In this document: piece by piece, positions 35,684-44,970 of the stretch
How the letters are laid out: each line of letters begins with the position of its first letter
Position numbering within the stretch: position 1 is the first letter of the stretch
The notes under the pieces: generated by a model
The model's input: the letters and a program-made list of their open reading frames with translations, nothing else
Databases searched by the model: none
Told to the model about the DNA's origin: nothing
Program-made: the position numbers and the translations under genes
NCBI GenBank assembly: GCA_001548435.1
Contig: AP017309.1
Coordinates: forward strand, 124,001-188,000
Direction of reading: 5' to 3'
Length of the DNA: 64,000 bases
Source: Leptolyngbya sp. NIES-3755
GTDB taxonomy: Bacteria; Cyanobacteriota; Cyanobacteriia; Leptolyngbyales; Leptolyngbyaceae

Positions 35684-36031
35684 ATGAACACCTGCGCTCA
35701 AACGGCAGATTTAAAGGCGAAACTCTTTCGAGGGTTTTCTGATCCCTCTCGTCTATCCATCCTCAATGCACTGCGGAACGGTCCAGTAACGGTGAGCGAG
35801 ATCGTTCATCGAACAGGGCTGAGCCAATCAAATGTGTCCAATCATCTTAGTTGCCTGCGCTGTTGCGATTTAGTAGTGCGTGAGCAGCAGGGACGGTTTA
35901 TGTACTACGAGCTTGCTGATGTACGAATTGCGAAGCTTTTGGATTTAGCGGACGAATTGCTGGCAGACGTAGCACAAGGCGTTCGTCAGTGTTCTCACTA
36001 CGAATCTTCATCAGCAAACAAATTGAGTTAG
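35684..36031 (+). CDS. ArsR/SmtB-family repressor, CmtR-like (Cd/Pb sensor)
   Basis: The 115-residue winged-helix protein has the recognition region VTVSEIVHRTGLSQSNVSNHLSCLRCCDLV. The Cys in LSCLRCCDLV and the C-terminal QCSHYES match the Cys positions used by CmtR for Cd(II)/Pb(II). It should repress the divergent ATPase gene and itself until metal binds. The ATG at 35684 gives the normal family length; the longer frame would overlap the operators. It appears intact although its ATPase target is interrupted. Confidence 0.88.
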   Translation: MNTCAQTADLKAKLFRGFSDPSRLSILNALRNGPVTVSEIVHRTGLSQSNVSNHLSCLRCCDLVVREQQGRFMYYELADVRIAKLLDLADELLADVAQGVRQCSHYESSSANKLS

Positions 36032-36055
36032 GATTATCAGGATTGTAGAGTTCAA

Positions 36056-36253
36056 TGAGCAAGTCAGATCATCAAAAAGAAATCCAGAGACGCTTGGATC
36101 AGACAGCGATCGTATTTTCTGGACTTTAGCTATTGGGACGACCGTTACTACGGCGATAAGTTTCAGCAGTTTGGGATTGGACTCGATAGTTTGCTCATCC
36201 TGTATCTCATGAGTGGTCGAATCTACCGTTTGCTAATGCACAGGCAGCGGTGA
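36056..36253 (+). other. Open segment without start codon, origin unknown
   Basis: A frame of about 64 codons without an ATG reads as SYFLDFSYWDDRYYGDKFQQFGIG and then a hydrophobic run (LLILYLMSGRIYRLLM) before a stop. It may be the tail of a small membrane protein or chance. I do not recognise it. The rest of the 36031-36388 gap shows nothing. Confidence 0.25.
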
Positions 36254-36387
36254 TTGAGCTTTAAGCGATGGCAGGATAAAAGCCGCTAGTTGTATCGCAG
36301 TCAGCAACGCTAATAACTTCGGATGAGCTAGGTTGCGTGGGATTCGACTAGGATCAGAGTGAGCAAAAAAGTTCCCATGCCTGTTGA

Positions 36388-38418
36388 ATGTCTAATCCAC
36401 TGCTGGTCACTAAGTTTCACATTCCATCCGTGCGATCGTCGTGGGTCAAGCGCGATCGACTATATCTGCAAATCCAAGTGACACAAAAACGCGGGTTCGG
36501 CAGACATAATCTGGTGATTTATCAGAAACGCGCTTATGCTCGATCCACAACGCCTGAGGTGTGGTACTTGCTCACCAATCTCACTGATGTCAATCAAGTG
36601 CTGTTTCACTACGATTTCAGGTTCTGCATCGAGCCAGGATTTAAGGACTTGAAATCCGGTGGCTACCACCTCGAAGATTGCCATGCTGATCCACGTCGAT
36701 TTACCGCTCTACTCGTACTCATGACCCTCGCCTATTCACTCGCTTCAATCCAGGGACATCGCATTCGCAAAAAACAAGTGCAGCGCTATGTCGGTCGAGT
36801 CAAAGAACCCAAACGCACTCAAAATCGCCACAGCCAATTTTGGATCGGCTTGTATGGAAGTTTATGGATTGGCAGTCTCAATTTGTGGTCAACCTTGGCG
36901 CATCAACTCATGGCACTCAAACCCCAAAAACGCACCTTTTTCCAGCGAGGTCTGAACGCCATTTCCTTGATCCAGTCTGCTTTGTAGCTTCGTTGTCACC
37001 CCCTGAACTTTACTTCTTCCCAGTTTGCAGAAGCGATCGCCGCCATTCAAACGCTTGAGCAATGTCTCACTGAGAATTCCGCTACGACGGAAAACAGCGA
37101 TCGTCTCTGGGGGCTGATCATCGCACTGAAAGGAATGCAAGCCCGTCAGCAAGGCAACACATCAGAGTCTACTGAGTGCATGGAAAAAGCCTTGAAATTG
37201 CTGCCGCAAGATAATTCCTGGTTGAGATCGCTAATCCTGCTCAATCTGGGTGTCACCTATTTTGTCGCGGACAATTACGCAGCCGCAAAGCAGTTACTTC
37301 CCGAAGTAAGCCGCATTGGTCAGGCAAGAGGAACGGCTGATCCAGCGATCGCAGGGTTGTACTTACAGGCGCAGTTTCTCGCCTTGCGGGGTCAACTCGA
37401 TAAAGCGACATCTTTGTGTCAGCAGGGCTTAGAGTTAGCTACTGAGCGTCACTGGTTAGCTACGTATGCGGGTGTCCTAGTCGAGGTGGCTTTGGCGGAT
37501 TTGTTACGAGAGCAAAATCAGTTAGACGCTGCCGCTCAACACCTGATTCAAAGCATCGATCGCGCCCTTCAAAATCGTCAACCCGGTTTGATGATGGGAT
37601 ACATCACATTGGCGCGAGTCCGTCAGGCACAGAGAGACTTTCAAGGGGCATGGGCAGCCATCCGGGAGGCTGAACGCTGTCAACCTTGGCTCTGGTCTAC
37701 CATCCTCTCGGTTGAGGCTTGTAAGGCAAGGTTATATCTGGCAGAGGATAATCTGGAAGGGGCGATCACCTGGACAGAAAGCAGTGGTTTGGGTATTGAA
37801 GATGAACTACATTACAGCGCAACTGATCAATTCCCTAAAGTATCTGAACTCGATTATTTAACCTATGCCGGAGTGCTATTGGCTCAGGGGCAACTGCAAA
37901 ATGCTTTGCGGTTGCTGGCCCGAATCCAGGAATTTGCTCGGGCTGGGGGACGCACAATTCGGGTCATGGAAGCCTTGCTTTTACAAGCCCTGGTTTTACA
38001 AGCACAGGGGGATTTGGAACGTTCGTTTGGTGCTCTGAACCAAGCTCTAAATATTCCTCGTCAGGGTCATTACATTCGTTTATTTTTAGATGAGGGGAAG
38101 CCAATGGCAGAGCTATTACAATTGGCTGCTGCAAAGAAAATTCATTCTGGTGAAGTCAATCGTTTATTGAGAATTTTTGACTCAGTTCAAGAAAAGCCAA
38201 CAGTTACGAGTCAACCTTTAATTGAACCGTTGAGCGATCGTGAACTAGAGGTGTTGCAATATCTGGCAACTGGAATGTCGAATCAGGCGATCGCCGACCA
38301 ATTATTTGTGAGCCTCGCCGCCGTCAAATGGCACGCTCGCAATATCTACGGCAAGTTAGAGGTGAATAATCGAACTCAAGCAGTGGCAAGAGCGAGGGAA
38401 CTAGGGTTTTTAGGTTAG
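36388..38418 (+). pseudogene. MalT/LuxR-family regulator destroyed by IS insertion and deletion
   Basis: The first 25 codons (MSNPLLVTKFHIPSVRSSWVKRDRL) are the start of a MalT-type regulator (LLxTKxxIP...). They run into a partial IS4-family copy at 36462. After the IS end at 37007 a frame resumes as FTSSQFAEAIAAIQTLEQCL, continues through a TPR-like helical domain, and ends with a LuxR helix-turn-helix (PLSDRELEVLQYLATGMSNQAIADQL, HARNIYGKLEVNNRTQAV). The NTPase domain and much of the middle, normally around 400 residues, are missing. A truncated protein from about 37135 would keep the TPR and DNA-binding parts. Confidence 0.85.
36462..37007 (+). mobile_element. Truncated copy of the IS4-family element
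   Basis: The 546 bp match 33329-33874 in opposite orientation, including the 3' part of the transposase and the terminal CGTTGTCACCCCCTGAA. The other IS end is lost, and the flanks show no target duplication, consistent with an adjacent deletion. Confidence 0.9.
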
Positions 38419-38862
38419 CAAAACCCGAAATGTTAGAACCTATCCTTTCGGATAGTGAAGCGTCGGCGCGAACACGTTAACTTAAGCCAAAGGCATCGCG
38501 CCAGATTGGATGAACCAGATAAATCACGATACTGAGCGATTCAGGGGTAGGAAGCTATGGAGATTATCACCAAACGATTTCTTCTCCGTGATTTTGTTCA
38601 GGAGGATGAGCCTGCATTCCTTGCCTATCACGCTGATCCTCGTTATGCCGAGTTCTGTTCACCCGAAGAAGTAACACCTGAATTTACTCATCAACTGTTG
38701 CAACGGTTTATGCAGTGGTCAACCGAAGTTCCGCGACGCAATTATCAGTTAGCGATCGTTGATCGCCGCAATCTGGAGTTAATTGGCTGTGGCGGATTGC
38801 GGCAGGATGGCTATGCGGCTGGACAAGCAGAACTTGGGATTGAGCTAGCACCCCAGCACTGG

Positions 38863-40017
38863 GGCAGGGCTGATTCATTGAAGAAAAGAAAAGAGGTGAG
38901 AAATGTTGTGAGCCAGATGACGAATGCCTTTCGTGATGGAGGCAAAACCATGCAATCGAAACAAGTTAAGGGCGATTGTGCGGAGGATTGCAAAATTAGC
39001 TGGAGCATAGCCATCACAGAGCGGAGCGATGTCCTCACGCATGACGACATCTTTCGGATAGTGGAGGCGATTCTCAATGTGCCAATGCTCTCGGACACGA
39101 CGGCTCAGTTCTTCGGCATCCGTCGCCAAGGAACTAAAGTAGAACATGGTTTCGTGAACTGGCTCAGCGCCACGAATACCCGTGCGCTCGACGCGAATCA
39201 AGCGCTGCACACCTACCCAAGCTGCATCCAATCCAGGCAGGGGTTTCAGAACACTGACCGTGCGCTGCGTGGTGCGGTTTCTCGTATGTTCAATGTCATC
39301 TGCGATGCTATCAGCAGGATGCTGCTCAAACTGGGTTGCAATCCATTCGTAAAGCTTGGGTTGATTCTTCTTGACGGCAATCACGTAGTCATTGCCACGG
39401 TCGATGATTTGCTCAACGGTTTTTTTGGGTGTGCAAGGCATCCATACTGAAACACACCCCTTGAACTTGCAAGACCTCCAACAGGGTTTGCACGGTTGTA
39501 ATCTCGCTTTCACTGCCATTGTGTCTCGCTTGAAGTCCAATCACGACTCCGAGCTGAGTACAAAATGCAGAGACAACTGCGACAAAATCTTGGTAGGCAC
39601 TATCATACTCCTCGACACTGGCTTTGATACTCTTGCCATCTACCGCAATCGCAGTTTGCTCTGGAACGGAAATTGTCTCTTGTGCCCAAGCGTTAAAGGC
39701 ATTCGTTAAGGCAACAAAATCGACCCGCACCATTGTTCGCCGAATCGTCGAGTATGAGGGTAAGCGCTTGTGTGGAAGCTTCATGACGGCAAGAAGCGCG
39801 GCTTGATGTCGCTCCACAAAATCTTCTAATGCGCGGTAGCCCAAACAGCCACTCATCGTGCCCATTAAAATCAAGACCAAAATCACCCATAACGGATACT
39901 GAGGTTGAGTGCGATAATCTCGGATTTGTTTGAGGTGATCAATCAAGCTCATGGTGGGTTAGAGCAAACGCAACTCCTTAATTCTCGCTTTTCTACCACC
40001 AATGAATCAGCCCTGCC
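38863..40017 (-). mobile_element. ISAs1-family insertion sequence (about 1155 bp)
   Basis: The inverted ends read GGCAGGGCTGATTCATTG and its complement at the right end. AGCACTGG flanks both sides (38855-38862 and 40018-40025); because the flanks share bases with the ends, the true duplication could be 8-12 bp. Confidence 0.85.
38875..39952 (-). CDS. ISAs1-family transposase in two overlapping frames (possible -1 frameshift)
   Basis: The first frame (39952 down to 39413) encodes the DUF4372-like and first catalytic part (AIAVDGKSIKAS, SMDALHTQ) and stops after QKNR. The -1 frame continues TPKKTVEQIIDRGNDYVIAVKKNQP, EHWHIENRLHYPKDVVMREDI and the normal C-terminus. The switch lies at A7 followed by C (39426-39420), which in the first frame contains the classical slippery heptamer A_AAA_AAC. 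Either programmed -1 frameshifting makes the full protein, or a one-base change has inactivated it. Confidence 0.8.
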
Positions 40018-40283
40018 AGCACTGGGGGCGTTATGCGTATGCGATCGAAGTCGGGAAAGCGCTGATTGATTTTGGGTTTTGCAATTTGGGACTAGAGGAA
40101 ATTATCGGTATTTCTGTGAGTGCTAACCTGAAGGTATCCCGGCTAGCAGAACGTTACGGATTTCAGGCGATCGGCACACAACCCGGTTCTGACTGGATGC
40201 GCGTGCGAGGGTGGAGCCAGATTGGGTGGCAGATGACCAGAGAATCATGGGAGCAATTAGTCTAAAAAATTAGGAGTTGCTTT

Positions 40284-40910
40284 ATGGAAAAACAAATTGT
40301 TCATCTGTTTGTATTCAATACACTTGCGGATTGGGAAACAGGCTATGCCGTCGCTGGAGTCAATAATCCAGACATGCAAAAACAGCCTGGACGGTATCAA
40401 ATCCAAACCGTTGGTTTAGATGCTGAACCTGTCACTACGATCGGCGGACTCACGATTCTTCCTGATATCACCCTTGATGAATTGGAACCCGGAGCGATGT
40501 TGATTTTGCCAGGAGGTGAAGCCTGGGATAGAGGTGAAAACTCAAAAATTCTGAAGTCTGCGAAAGCACTGTTGGCAGCGAATATTCCTGTTGCAGCCAT
40601 CTGTGGTGCTACCGCTGGATTGGCACGTGCTGGCATTTTGGATGATATTCCTCACACCAGTAATGCCCCAGAGTATCTGCAAGCAACAGACTATCGAGGG
40701 GCAGCCCTGTATCAAAATCAGCCCGTTGTCATGGTTGGCAATGTGATTACAGCGAACTCCACTGCCCCCCTTGAGTTTGCCTACCACATTTTCAAAAAGC
40801 TCAACCTCTACGAGCCTCCTGTTTTAGAAGCCTGGTATGGATTGTTCAAAACGGGGGATGCTTCGTATTACTTCACGTTAGAACAACTCACAACTGCACC
40901 CACAATCTAA
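40284..40910 (+). CDS. DJ-1/PfpI-family protein
   Basis: The 208-residue protein has the class I amidotransferase-like fold with the nucleophile elbow VAAICGATAGLA (Cys at about residue 107) and the preceding ILPGGEAWDRG. Members act as deglycases, proteases, chaperones or transcription cofactors; the specific role is not evident. AGGAG lies upstream of the ATG. It probably shares a transcript with the DUF3703 gene 10 bp downstream. Confidence 0.85.
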   Translation: MEKQIVHLFVFNTLADWETGYAVAGVNNPDMQKQPGRYQIQTVGLDAEPVTTIGGLTILPDITLDELEPGAMLILPGGEAWDRGENSKILKSAKALLAANIPVAAICGATAGLARAGILDDIPHTSNAPEYLQATDYRGAALYQNQPVVMVGNVITANSTAPLEFAYHIFKKLNLYEPPVLEAWYGLFKTGDASYYFTLEQLTTAPTI

Positions 40911-40920
40911 TTGAGAAATA

Positions 40921-41277
40921 GTGGAGGAAATCGTGAAAGCCGTCTTACAAGAACATTTCGATGCTGAACTTAAGAAAGCAAAAACAGCGATTGCAGCCCA
41001 GGATTGTGAAACTGCATGGATTGCGCTGCAACGTGCTCATATTCTGGGGCAGCGGGATGCAGTTGCCCACACGATCGCTCATTGGAATATGCTGAAACTC
41101 GCCTGGAAACAGAGGGATTTTCGAGAGGTCAGCGGGCAACTCCTGCCAGTCTTAATTGCAGCCCCTTTAACACTTCTCTATGGGCAAATTCGAGCTTTGA
41201 GAGGTGGCAAAGCCAACGTAAATGATTCAGAGCGAATGTCGATTCCAGAAGACATTCAACAGATTCTAAATCAGTAA
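40921..41277 (+). CDS. DUF3703 protein
   Basis: The 118-residue protein is helical, with the family pattern FDAELKKAKTAIAAQDCETAWIALQRAHILGQRDAVAHTIAHWNML and RGGKANVN near the C-terminus. DUF3703 has no assigned activity but often accompanies metal or stress genes. It starts with GTG; AGGA lies nearby upstream. Confidence 0.78.
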   Translation: MEEIVKAVLQEHFDAELKKAKTAIAAQDCETAWIALQRAHILGQRDAVAHTIAHWNMLKLAWKQRDFREVSGQLLPVLIAAPLTLLYGQIRALRGGKANVNDSERMSIPEDIQQILNQ

Positions 41278-41390
41278 CGCGATACCATCAAACGTTTAAA
41301 ACTATCCGTTCGACTATCCGTTTGGTCAGGGATGAAACTGAATTTGAGAGCGATTGTGAATATACAGTTGCACATCAATGAGGTTTCAAT

Positions 41391-41671
41391 ATGGAATGGA
41401 CATTTGGATGGTGGCAGATTTCCGTTCAGCGAGTTTATCCGACCACTCAGCAACTCTCCCAAACCTACAACCAGGCTGCTTCCTGGTGGCATCAGCATTT
41501 GCGTCTTCTGGGCTATGGTCATGTGTATCGAGCATTGTGGAGATCGCTTGAGAACACAGGAATGCTATCTCAATGGACGAATAATGCAAGAATTTGTGAT
41601 TGTGGAATTGGTACGGCAGCACTCAGCCTGAGCCTGGTTCAAACCATTCACTCAACCCTTCAAATTACGGG
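41391..41671 (+). pseudogene. SAM-dependent methyltransferase, 5' part only
   Basis: The reading frame starts MEWTFGWWQISVQRVYPTT and reaches the SAM-binding motif I (RICDCGIGTAALSLSLVQ), then ends where the IS21-family element begins. No clear continuation is found right of the element, so the 3' part may be deleted. Confidence 0.6.
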
Positions 41672-41811
41672 TGTTAGGTGACAATACAACTGGCGAGCGA
41701 ACGTCAGGGTATTGGCGAGTCATTCCTTTCTCCGGACGATCGCGTACTGCTTGACTCGACGAGTCAAGTGACGAGCAAGAAAAAGACACTCTATGGGAGT
41801 CCCATCGGTAC

Positions 41812-43557
41812 ATGGAGACTCGAAGAGTGTCTGGAAAAGTAAAAACATATCAAGTACAAGTGTATATGACCGCACGAGAAAAAGGCTTCACGCAAGTGGA
41901 AGCCGCAAGTCTGGCTGGCTTTTCTGCCCGCACCGGGCAGCGAATCGATGCAGGTGTGCATCAACCGAATCGGGGACGAGTGCGGGACTGGAGAAGCACT
42001 GAAGACCCATTAGCAGAGGTTTGGGAAACCGAACTCGAACCGATGCTAAAAGCTGCCCCACAACTGCAACCAAAGACGTTATTCGAGGAATTGCAGGAGC
42101 GCTATCCAGGTAAGTACGTGAAAGTACTTCGCACTCTGCAACGACGAGTCCGAGCGTGGAAAGCCTTGCACGGGGAAGCGAAAACGGTGATGTTCGAGCT
42201 ACGGCATGAACCGGGGATGATGGGCTTATCCGACTTCACCGAACTTAAAGGCATCGAGATCACCATCGGAGGTCAGCCATTCGAGCATCTGCTGTATCAT
42301 TATCGGCTTGCCTACAGCGGGTGGCAGTACGCTCAAATCATCCAGGGTGGGGAAAGCTTCATTGCCTTGTCCGAAGGATTGCAGAATGCGCTGTCTGCCT
42401 GTGGTGGAGTGCCAAAACAACATCGCACCGATAGTCTGAGTGCGGCGTACCGCAACATGGGCGGAGTCAGAAACAAGCCATTGACCCGATTGTATGATGA
42501 CTTATGCAATCATTATCGAATGCAGCCCACGCGCAACAATACAGGGATTGCTCATGAAAATGGAGCAATTGAATCGCCGCATGGACACCTGAAAAATCGC
42601 ATCAAGCAAGCGTTATTGTTACGTGGAAGTTGTGACTTTGACAGCATCGCAGAGTATCAAGCGTTAATCAATCGAGCGATTACTAAACTGAATGAGTTGC
42701 ACACGGCGAAGATTGAAGAAGAGAAACAGTTCCTGCAACCATTACCGAAATATCGGGTTCCAGATTATGAAGTGCTGACTGCCACCGTGAGTTGCCGCAG
42801 TACGATTGATGTGCGCTGCGTGTTGTACACGGTTCCCGCTCGACTGATTGGACGACAACTCGAACTGCATCTCTATCACGACCGGATTGTCGGCTATCTC
42901 AATCGCCAACCAGTGGTCGAACTGTCGCGCATTCGCGTCACTGACAAAGCCAAACGCCGCACTCGCAGTATTAACTATCGTCATGTGGCAGACGGACTGC
43001 GCCGCAAGCCGAGAGCGTTTCTGTACTGCACCTGGCAACAGGAACTCTTACCAAATGATACCTGGCGCGATCTTTGGCAGCAATTGAAAACGCAATTTGA
43101 CCTCGATAGTGCAGCGGTGCTAATCGTCGAAGCCTTGTACATTGCTGCCGTTCAAGATAAAGAAACTGCGGTTGCAACCTATTTGCAAGCTCAGCTTGCA
43201 ACAGCCAGTTTGACGCTGGTGGGATTACGTCAGCGGTTTCAGCTACTGAGTGACCCCAATTTGCCCAGTCTCACGATTCCGCAACAAGACCTCACGAACT
43301 ATGACCAACTCCTCAGAAGTCGAAGCACCCATCACACCGTACCAGAGCCTCAGTCTGCACCTCAAACGGCTGCATCTGTCACAGATGCTCGGTCATTGGG
43401 AAACACTCGAACAACAAGCGATGCAGGAAGGTTGGTCTTACGCTCAGTTTTTGCTGGCTCTGTGCGAGTTGGAGGCACAACGACGATGGAGCGTTCGGAT
43501 TCAACGCGCCCTCACAGAAGCCCAGCTTCCAAACGGAAAAACGGTTTCCAACTTTGA
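41812..43557 (+). CDS. istA: IS21-family transposase IstA
   Basis: The 581-residue protein has an N-terminal helix-turn-helix (FTQVEAASLAGFSARTGQRI) and an integrase core with DDE residues: LSDFTELKGI, HRTDSLSAAYRN and HENGAIESPHGHLKNRI. It is somewhat long because its C-terminal tail overlaps istB by about 250 bp. It is intact. Confidence 0.92.
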   Translation: METRRVSGKVKTYQVQVYMTAREKGFTQVEAASLAGFSARTGQRIDAGVHQPNRGRVRDWRSTEDPLAEVWETELEPMLKAAPQLQPKTLFEELQERYPGKYVKVLRTLQRRVRAWKALHGEAKTVMFELRHEPGMMGLSDFTELKGIEITIGGQPFEHLLYHYRLAYSGWQYAQIIQGGESFIALSEGLQNALSACGGVPKQHRTDSLSAAYRNMGGVRNKPLTRLYDDLCNHYRMQPTRNNTGIAHENGAIESPHGHLKNRIKQALLLRGSCDFDSIAEYQALINRAITKLNELHTAKIEEEKQFLQPLPKYRVPDYEVLTATVSCRSTIDVRCVLYTVPARLIGRQLELHLYHDRIVGYLNRQPVVELSRIRVTDKAKRRTRSINYRHVADGLRRKPRAFLYCTWQQELLPNDTWRDLWQQLKTQFDLDSAAVLIVEALYIAAVQDKETAVATYLQAQLATASLTLVGLRQRFQLLSDPNLPSLTIPQQDLTNYDQLLRSRSTHHTVPEPQSAPQTAASVTDARSLGNTRTTSDAGRLVLRSVFAGSVRVGGTTTMERSDSTRPHRSPASKRKNGFQL

Positions 43558-44125
43558 CTTTTCCCACTGCCCAAACTTCAACCCGGCTCCTCTAATGCAG
43601 CTTGCCGATGATCCCGCTTGGCTCACTCGTGCTGAGAATTTGTTGATGTTCGGGGCAAGCGGGGTCGGCAAGTCGCATCTAGCAGCAGCGGTTTCACGTC
43701 GCATGGTGGAGTTTGGGAAGCGGGTCAAATTCTGCTCGGCTTTGGCACTCGTGCAGCAGTTACAGCAAGCCAAGCTGCAACTGCAACTGCAATCGATGCT
43801 GAAGAAGCTTGACCGCTTTGACCTGCTCGTTCTCGATGATTTAGGGTATGTCAAAAAGTCAGAAGCTGAAACCTCGGTGCTGTTTGAACTGATTGCTCAT
43901 CGCTACGAACGTCGCAGTTTGCTCATCACCGCAAATCAGCCGTTCAGTCAGTGGGACGCGATCTTTACCGATTCGATGATGACCGTGGCAGCGGTTGACC
44001 GACTGGTGCATCATGCCTTGATTGTCGAGATTCAGACCGAGAGTTATCGCAAACAATCGGCAGTCTCGCGGTCTGGCGCTTCGAGTGCCGACAAACAGGC
44101 GGTTCACACCAAGCGAACACCGTAG
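43301..44125 (+). CDS. istB: IS21-family ATPase IstB
   Basis: The 274-residue helper AAA+ ATPase has Walker A FGASGVGKSHLAAAV, Walker B FDLLVLDDLGY and a sensor region SLLITANQPFSQW. IstB directs IstA to target DNA. The ATG at 43301 (MTNSSEVEAPI) gives the family's usual length and lies inside the istA gene. Confidence 0.92.
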   Translation: MTNSSEVEAPITPYQSLSLHLKRLHLSQMLGHWETLEQQAMQEGWSYAQFLLALCELEAQRRWSVRIQRALTEAQLPNGKTVSNFDFSHCPNFNPAPLMQLADDPAWLTRAENLLMFGASGVGKSHLAAAVSRRMVEFGKRVKFCSALALVQQLQQAKLQLQLQSMLKKLDRFDLLVLDDLGYVKKSEAETSVLFELIAHRYERRSLLITANQPFSQWDAIFTDSMMTVAAVDRLVHHALIVEIQTESYRKQSAVSRSGASSADKQAVHTKRTP

Positions 44126-44141
44126 GTGCAGTGAAGCTCTC

Positions 44142-44249
44142 TTAATTGTCGTTTCGATCTTAATTGTCGTTTCGAGCTTAATTGTCGTTTCGAGCTTAAT
44201 TGTCGTTTCGAGCTTAATTGTCGTTTCGAGCTTAATTGTCGTGTGATTG
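44142..44249 (+). repeat. Six tandem 18-bp repeats at the IS21 right end
   Basis: TTAATTGTCGTTTCGAGC is repeated with starts at 44142, 44160, 44178, 44196, 44214 and 44232; the first unit has ATC and the last is diverged. These are probably transposase binding sites in the element's right end. Confidence 0.85.
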
Positions 44250-44329
44250 CTTCCAGCATTCAACACGACTTTTGTGTGCCAATTTTTGTATTGCTCAATT
44301 CATCGTTTGAATCATCTCGCAATGCTGTT

Positions 44330-44491
44330 TTTTATTTTTACTCACTTGTCTTTTTGGCTGTCGCGACTCACCCAGATGCTTGACATCTAACAGATCTTGG
44401 AATTGCGAAAAATTGATGTATAAAACTGAGCGGCTGCTTCGGCTTGATCATCAAACCATAAACAGGGGGTAATCGTGTGATTGATTTGCAT
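44330..44491 (-). pseudogene. VOC/PhnB-like gene fragment, frameshifted
   Basis: From the ATG at 44491 the frame reads QINHTITPCLWFDDQAEAAAQFYTSIF and then stops soon after NSKI; another frame continues LDVKHLGESRQPK. ITPCLWFD and EAAxFYxSIF are hallmarks of PhnB-like VOC proteins. It follows the DGPF gene on the same strand, a usual neighbour set, and is cut near the IS21 right end. Confidence 0.6.
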
Positions 44492-44508
44492 GACGGTATT
44501 CCTCAAGT

Positions 44509-44865
44509 TCACTGCGCTGGAAGCCGTGGGATTTCAAGAACGGGGCGAATTTCGACTGTGCCGACTTTTGCACCTGGAATGCGGGTAGCGATCGCAATGG
44601 CTTCATCCAAATCCTGAGCGTTGACGAGGTAGAACCCGCCTAATTGTTCACGGGTTTCGGCAAAAGGACCATCGGTCACAAGCGATTTGCCGTCGCGGAC
44701 TTGAACACTGGTCGCTGTTGCAACAGGATGGAGCGGAGCAGATGCTACAAATTTTCCCTTTGTATGAAGATCCTGGGCGAGTTGAGGAGATTCGACATAG
44801 CAATGCTCCCGCTCGGTATCGCTCATGGCGTTCTCCTCCATATAGATCAGCAGCAAATATTTCAT
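44509..44865 (-). CDS. YCII/DGPF-domain protein, ECF42 partner
   Basis: The 118-residue protein is a YCII-related domain with MKYLLLIYMEE at the start, the signature VTDGPFAETREQLGGFYLV and DLDEAIAIATRIPGAKVGTVEIRPV. DGPF proteins are the conserved partners of ECF42 sigma factors; their biochemical role is unresolved. A strong ribosome binding site (AAAGGAGG) precedes the ATG at 44865. Two matching promoter-like elements lie upstream, and the ECF42 sigma gene is divergent. Confidence 0.9.
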   Translation of the reverse strand: MKYLLLIYMEENAMSDTEREHCYVESPQLAQDLHTKGKFVASAPLHPVATATSVQVRDGKSLVTDGPFAETREQLGGFYLVNAQDLDEAIAIATRIPGAKVGTVEIRPVLEIPRLPAQ

Positions 44866-44887
44866 TGGGTTGCCTCCTTTGTGATTC

Positions 44888-44915
44888 AGTCGAATGGGAG
44901 TTGCCCAAATCGACA
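44888..44915 (-). promoter_or_regulatory. Probable ECF42-type promoter, proximal
   Basis: On the minus strand TGTCGA (44915-44910) and TCGACT (44893-44888) are separated by 16 bp. The predicted start falls just upstream of the ribosome binding site of the DGPF gene. Confidence 0.7.
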
Positions 44916-44970
44916 CCTGACTGCAAAAATTTTGTTTAGTACAATTGAACTTTAGCTCCCTTTGTCAGTC

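Larger units (their letters stand above)
38557..40265 (+). pseudogene. GNAT N-acetyltransferase split by an ISAs1-family element
   Basis: The N-terminal part (TKRFLLRDFVQEDEPAFLAYH, IGCGGLR) ends at ELAPQHWGR. After the element the frame resumes RYAYAIEVGKALIDFGFCNLGLEEIIGISVSANLKVSRLAERYGF, the acetyl-CoA-binding half of a RimJ-type GNAT. Removing the element and one duplicate rejoins the gene in frame as APQHWGRYAYAIEVG. RimJ/L-type enzymes acetylate protein N-termini or small amines. Confidence 0.88.
41671..44249 (+). mobile_element. IS21-family insertion sequence (approximate limits)
   Basis: Two overlapping genes in IstA-IstB order are flanked by the left end around GTGACAATACAAC (41677) and a right end made of tandem ATTGTCGTTTCGAG units. 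The two ends share the inverted core GACAAT. Exact end bases and target duplication could not be fixed. Confidence 0.8.

Noticed and set aside
44142-44249. Tandem repeats as a possible CRISPR array
   Set aside because: The 18-bp units are directly adjacent with no spacers and lie in an IS21 end.
44022-44266. Open frames on both strands encoding repeated IVVSSL or TTIKLE units
   Set aside because: They are produced by the 18-bp tandem repeats and the opposite strand of istB, not by genes.
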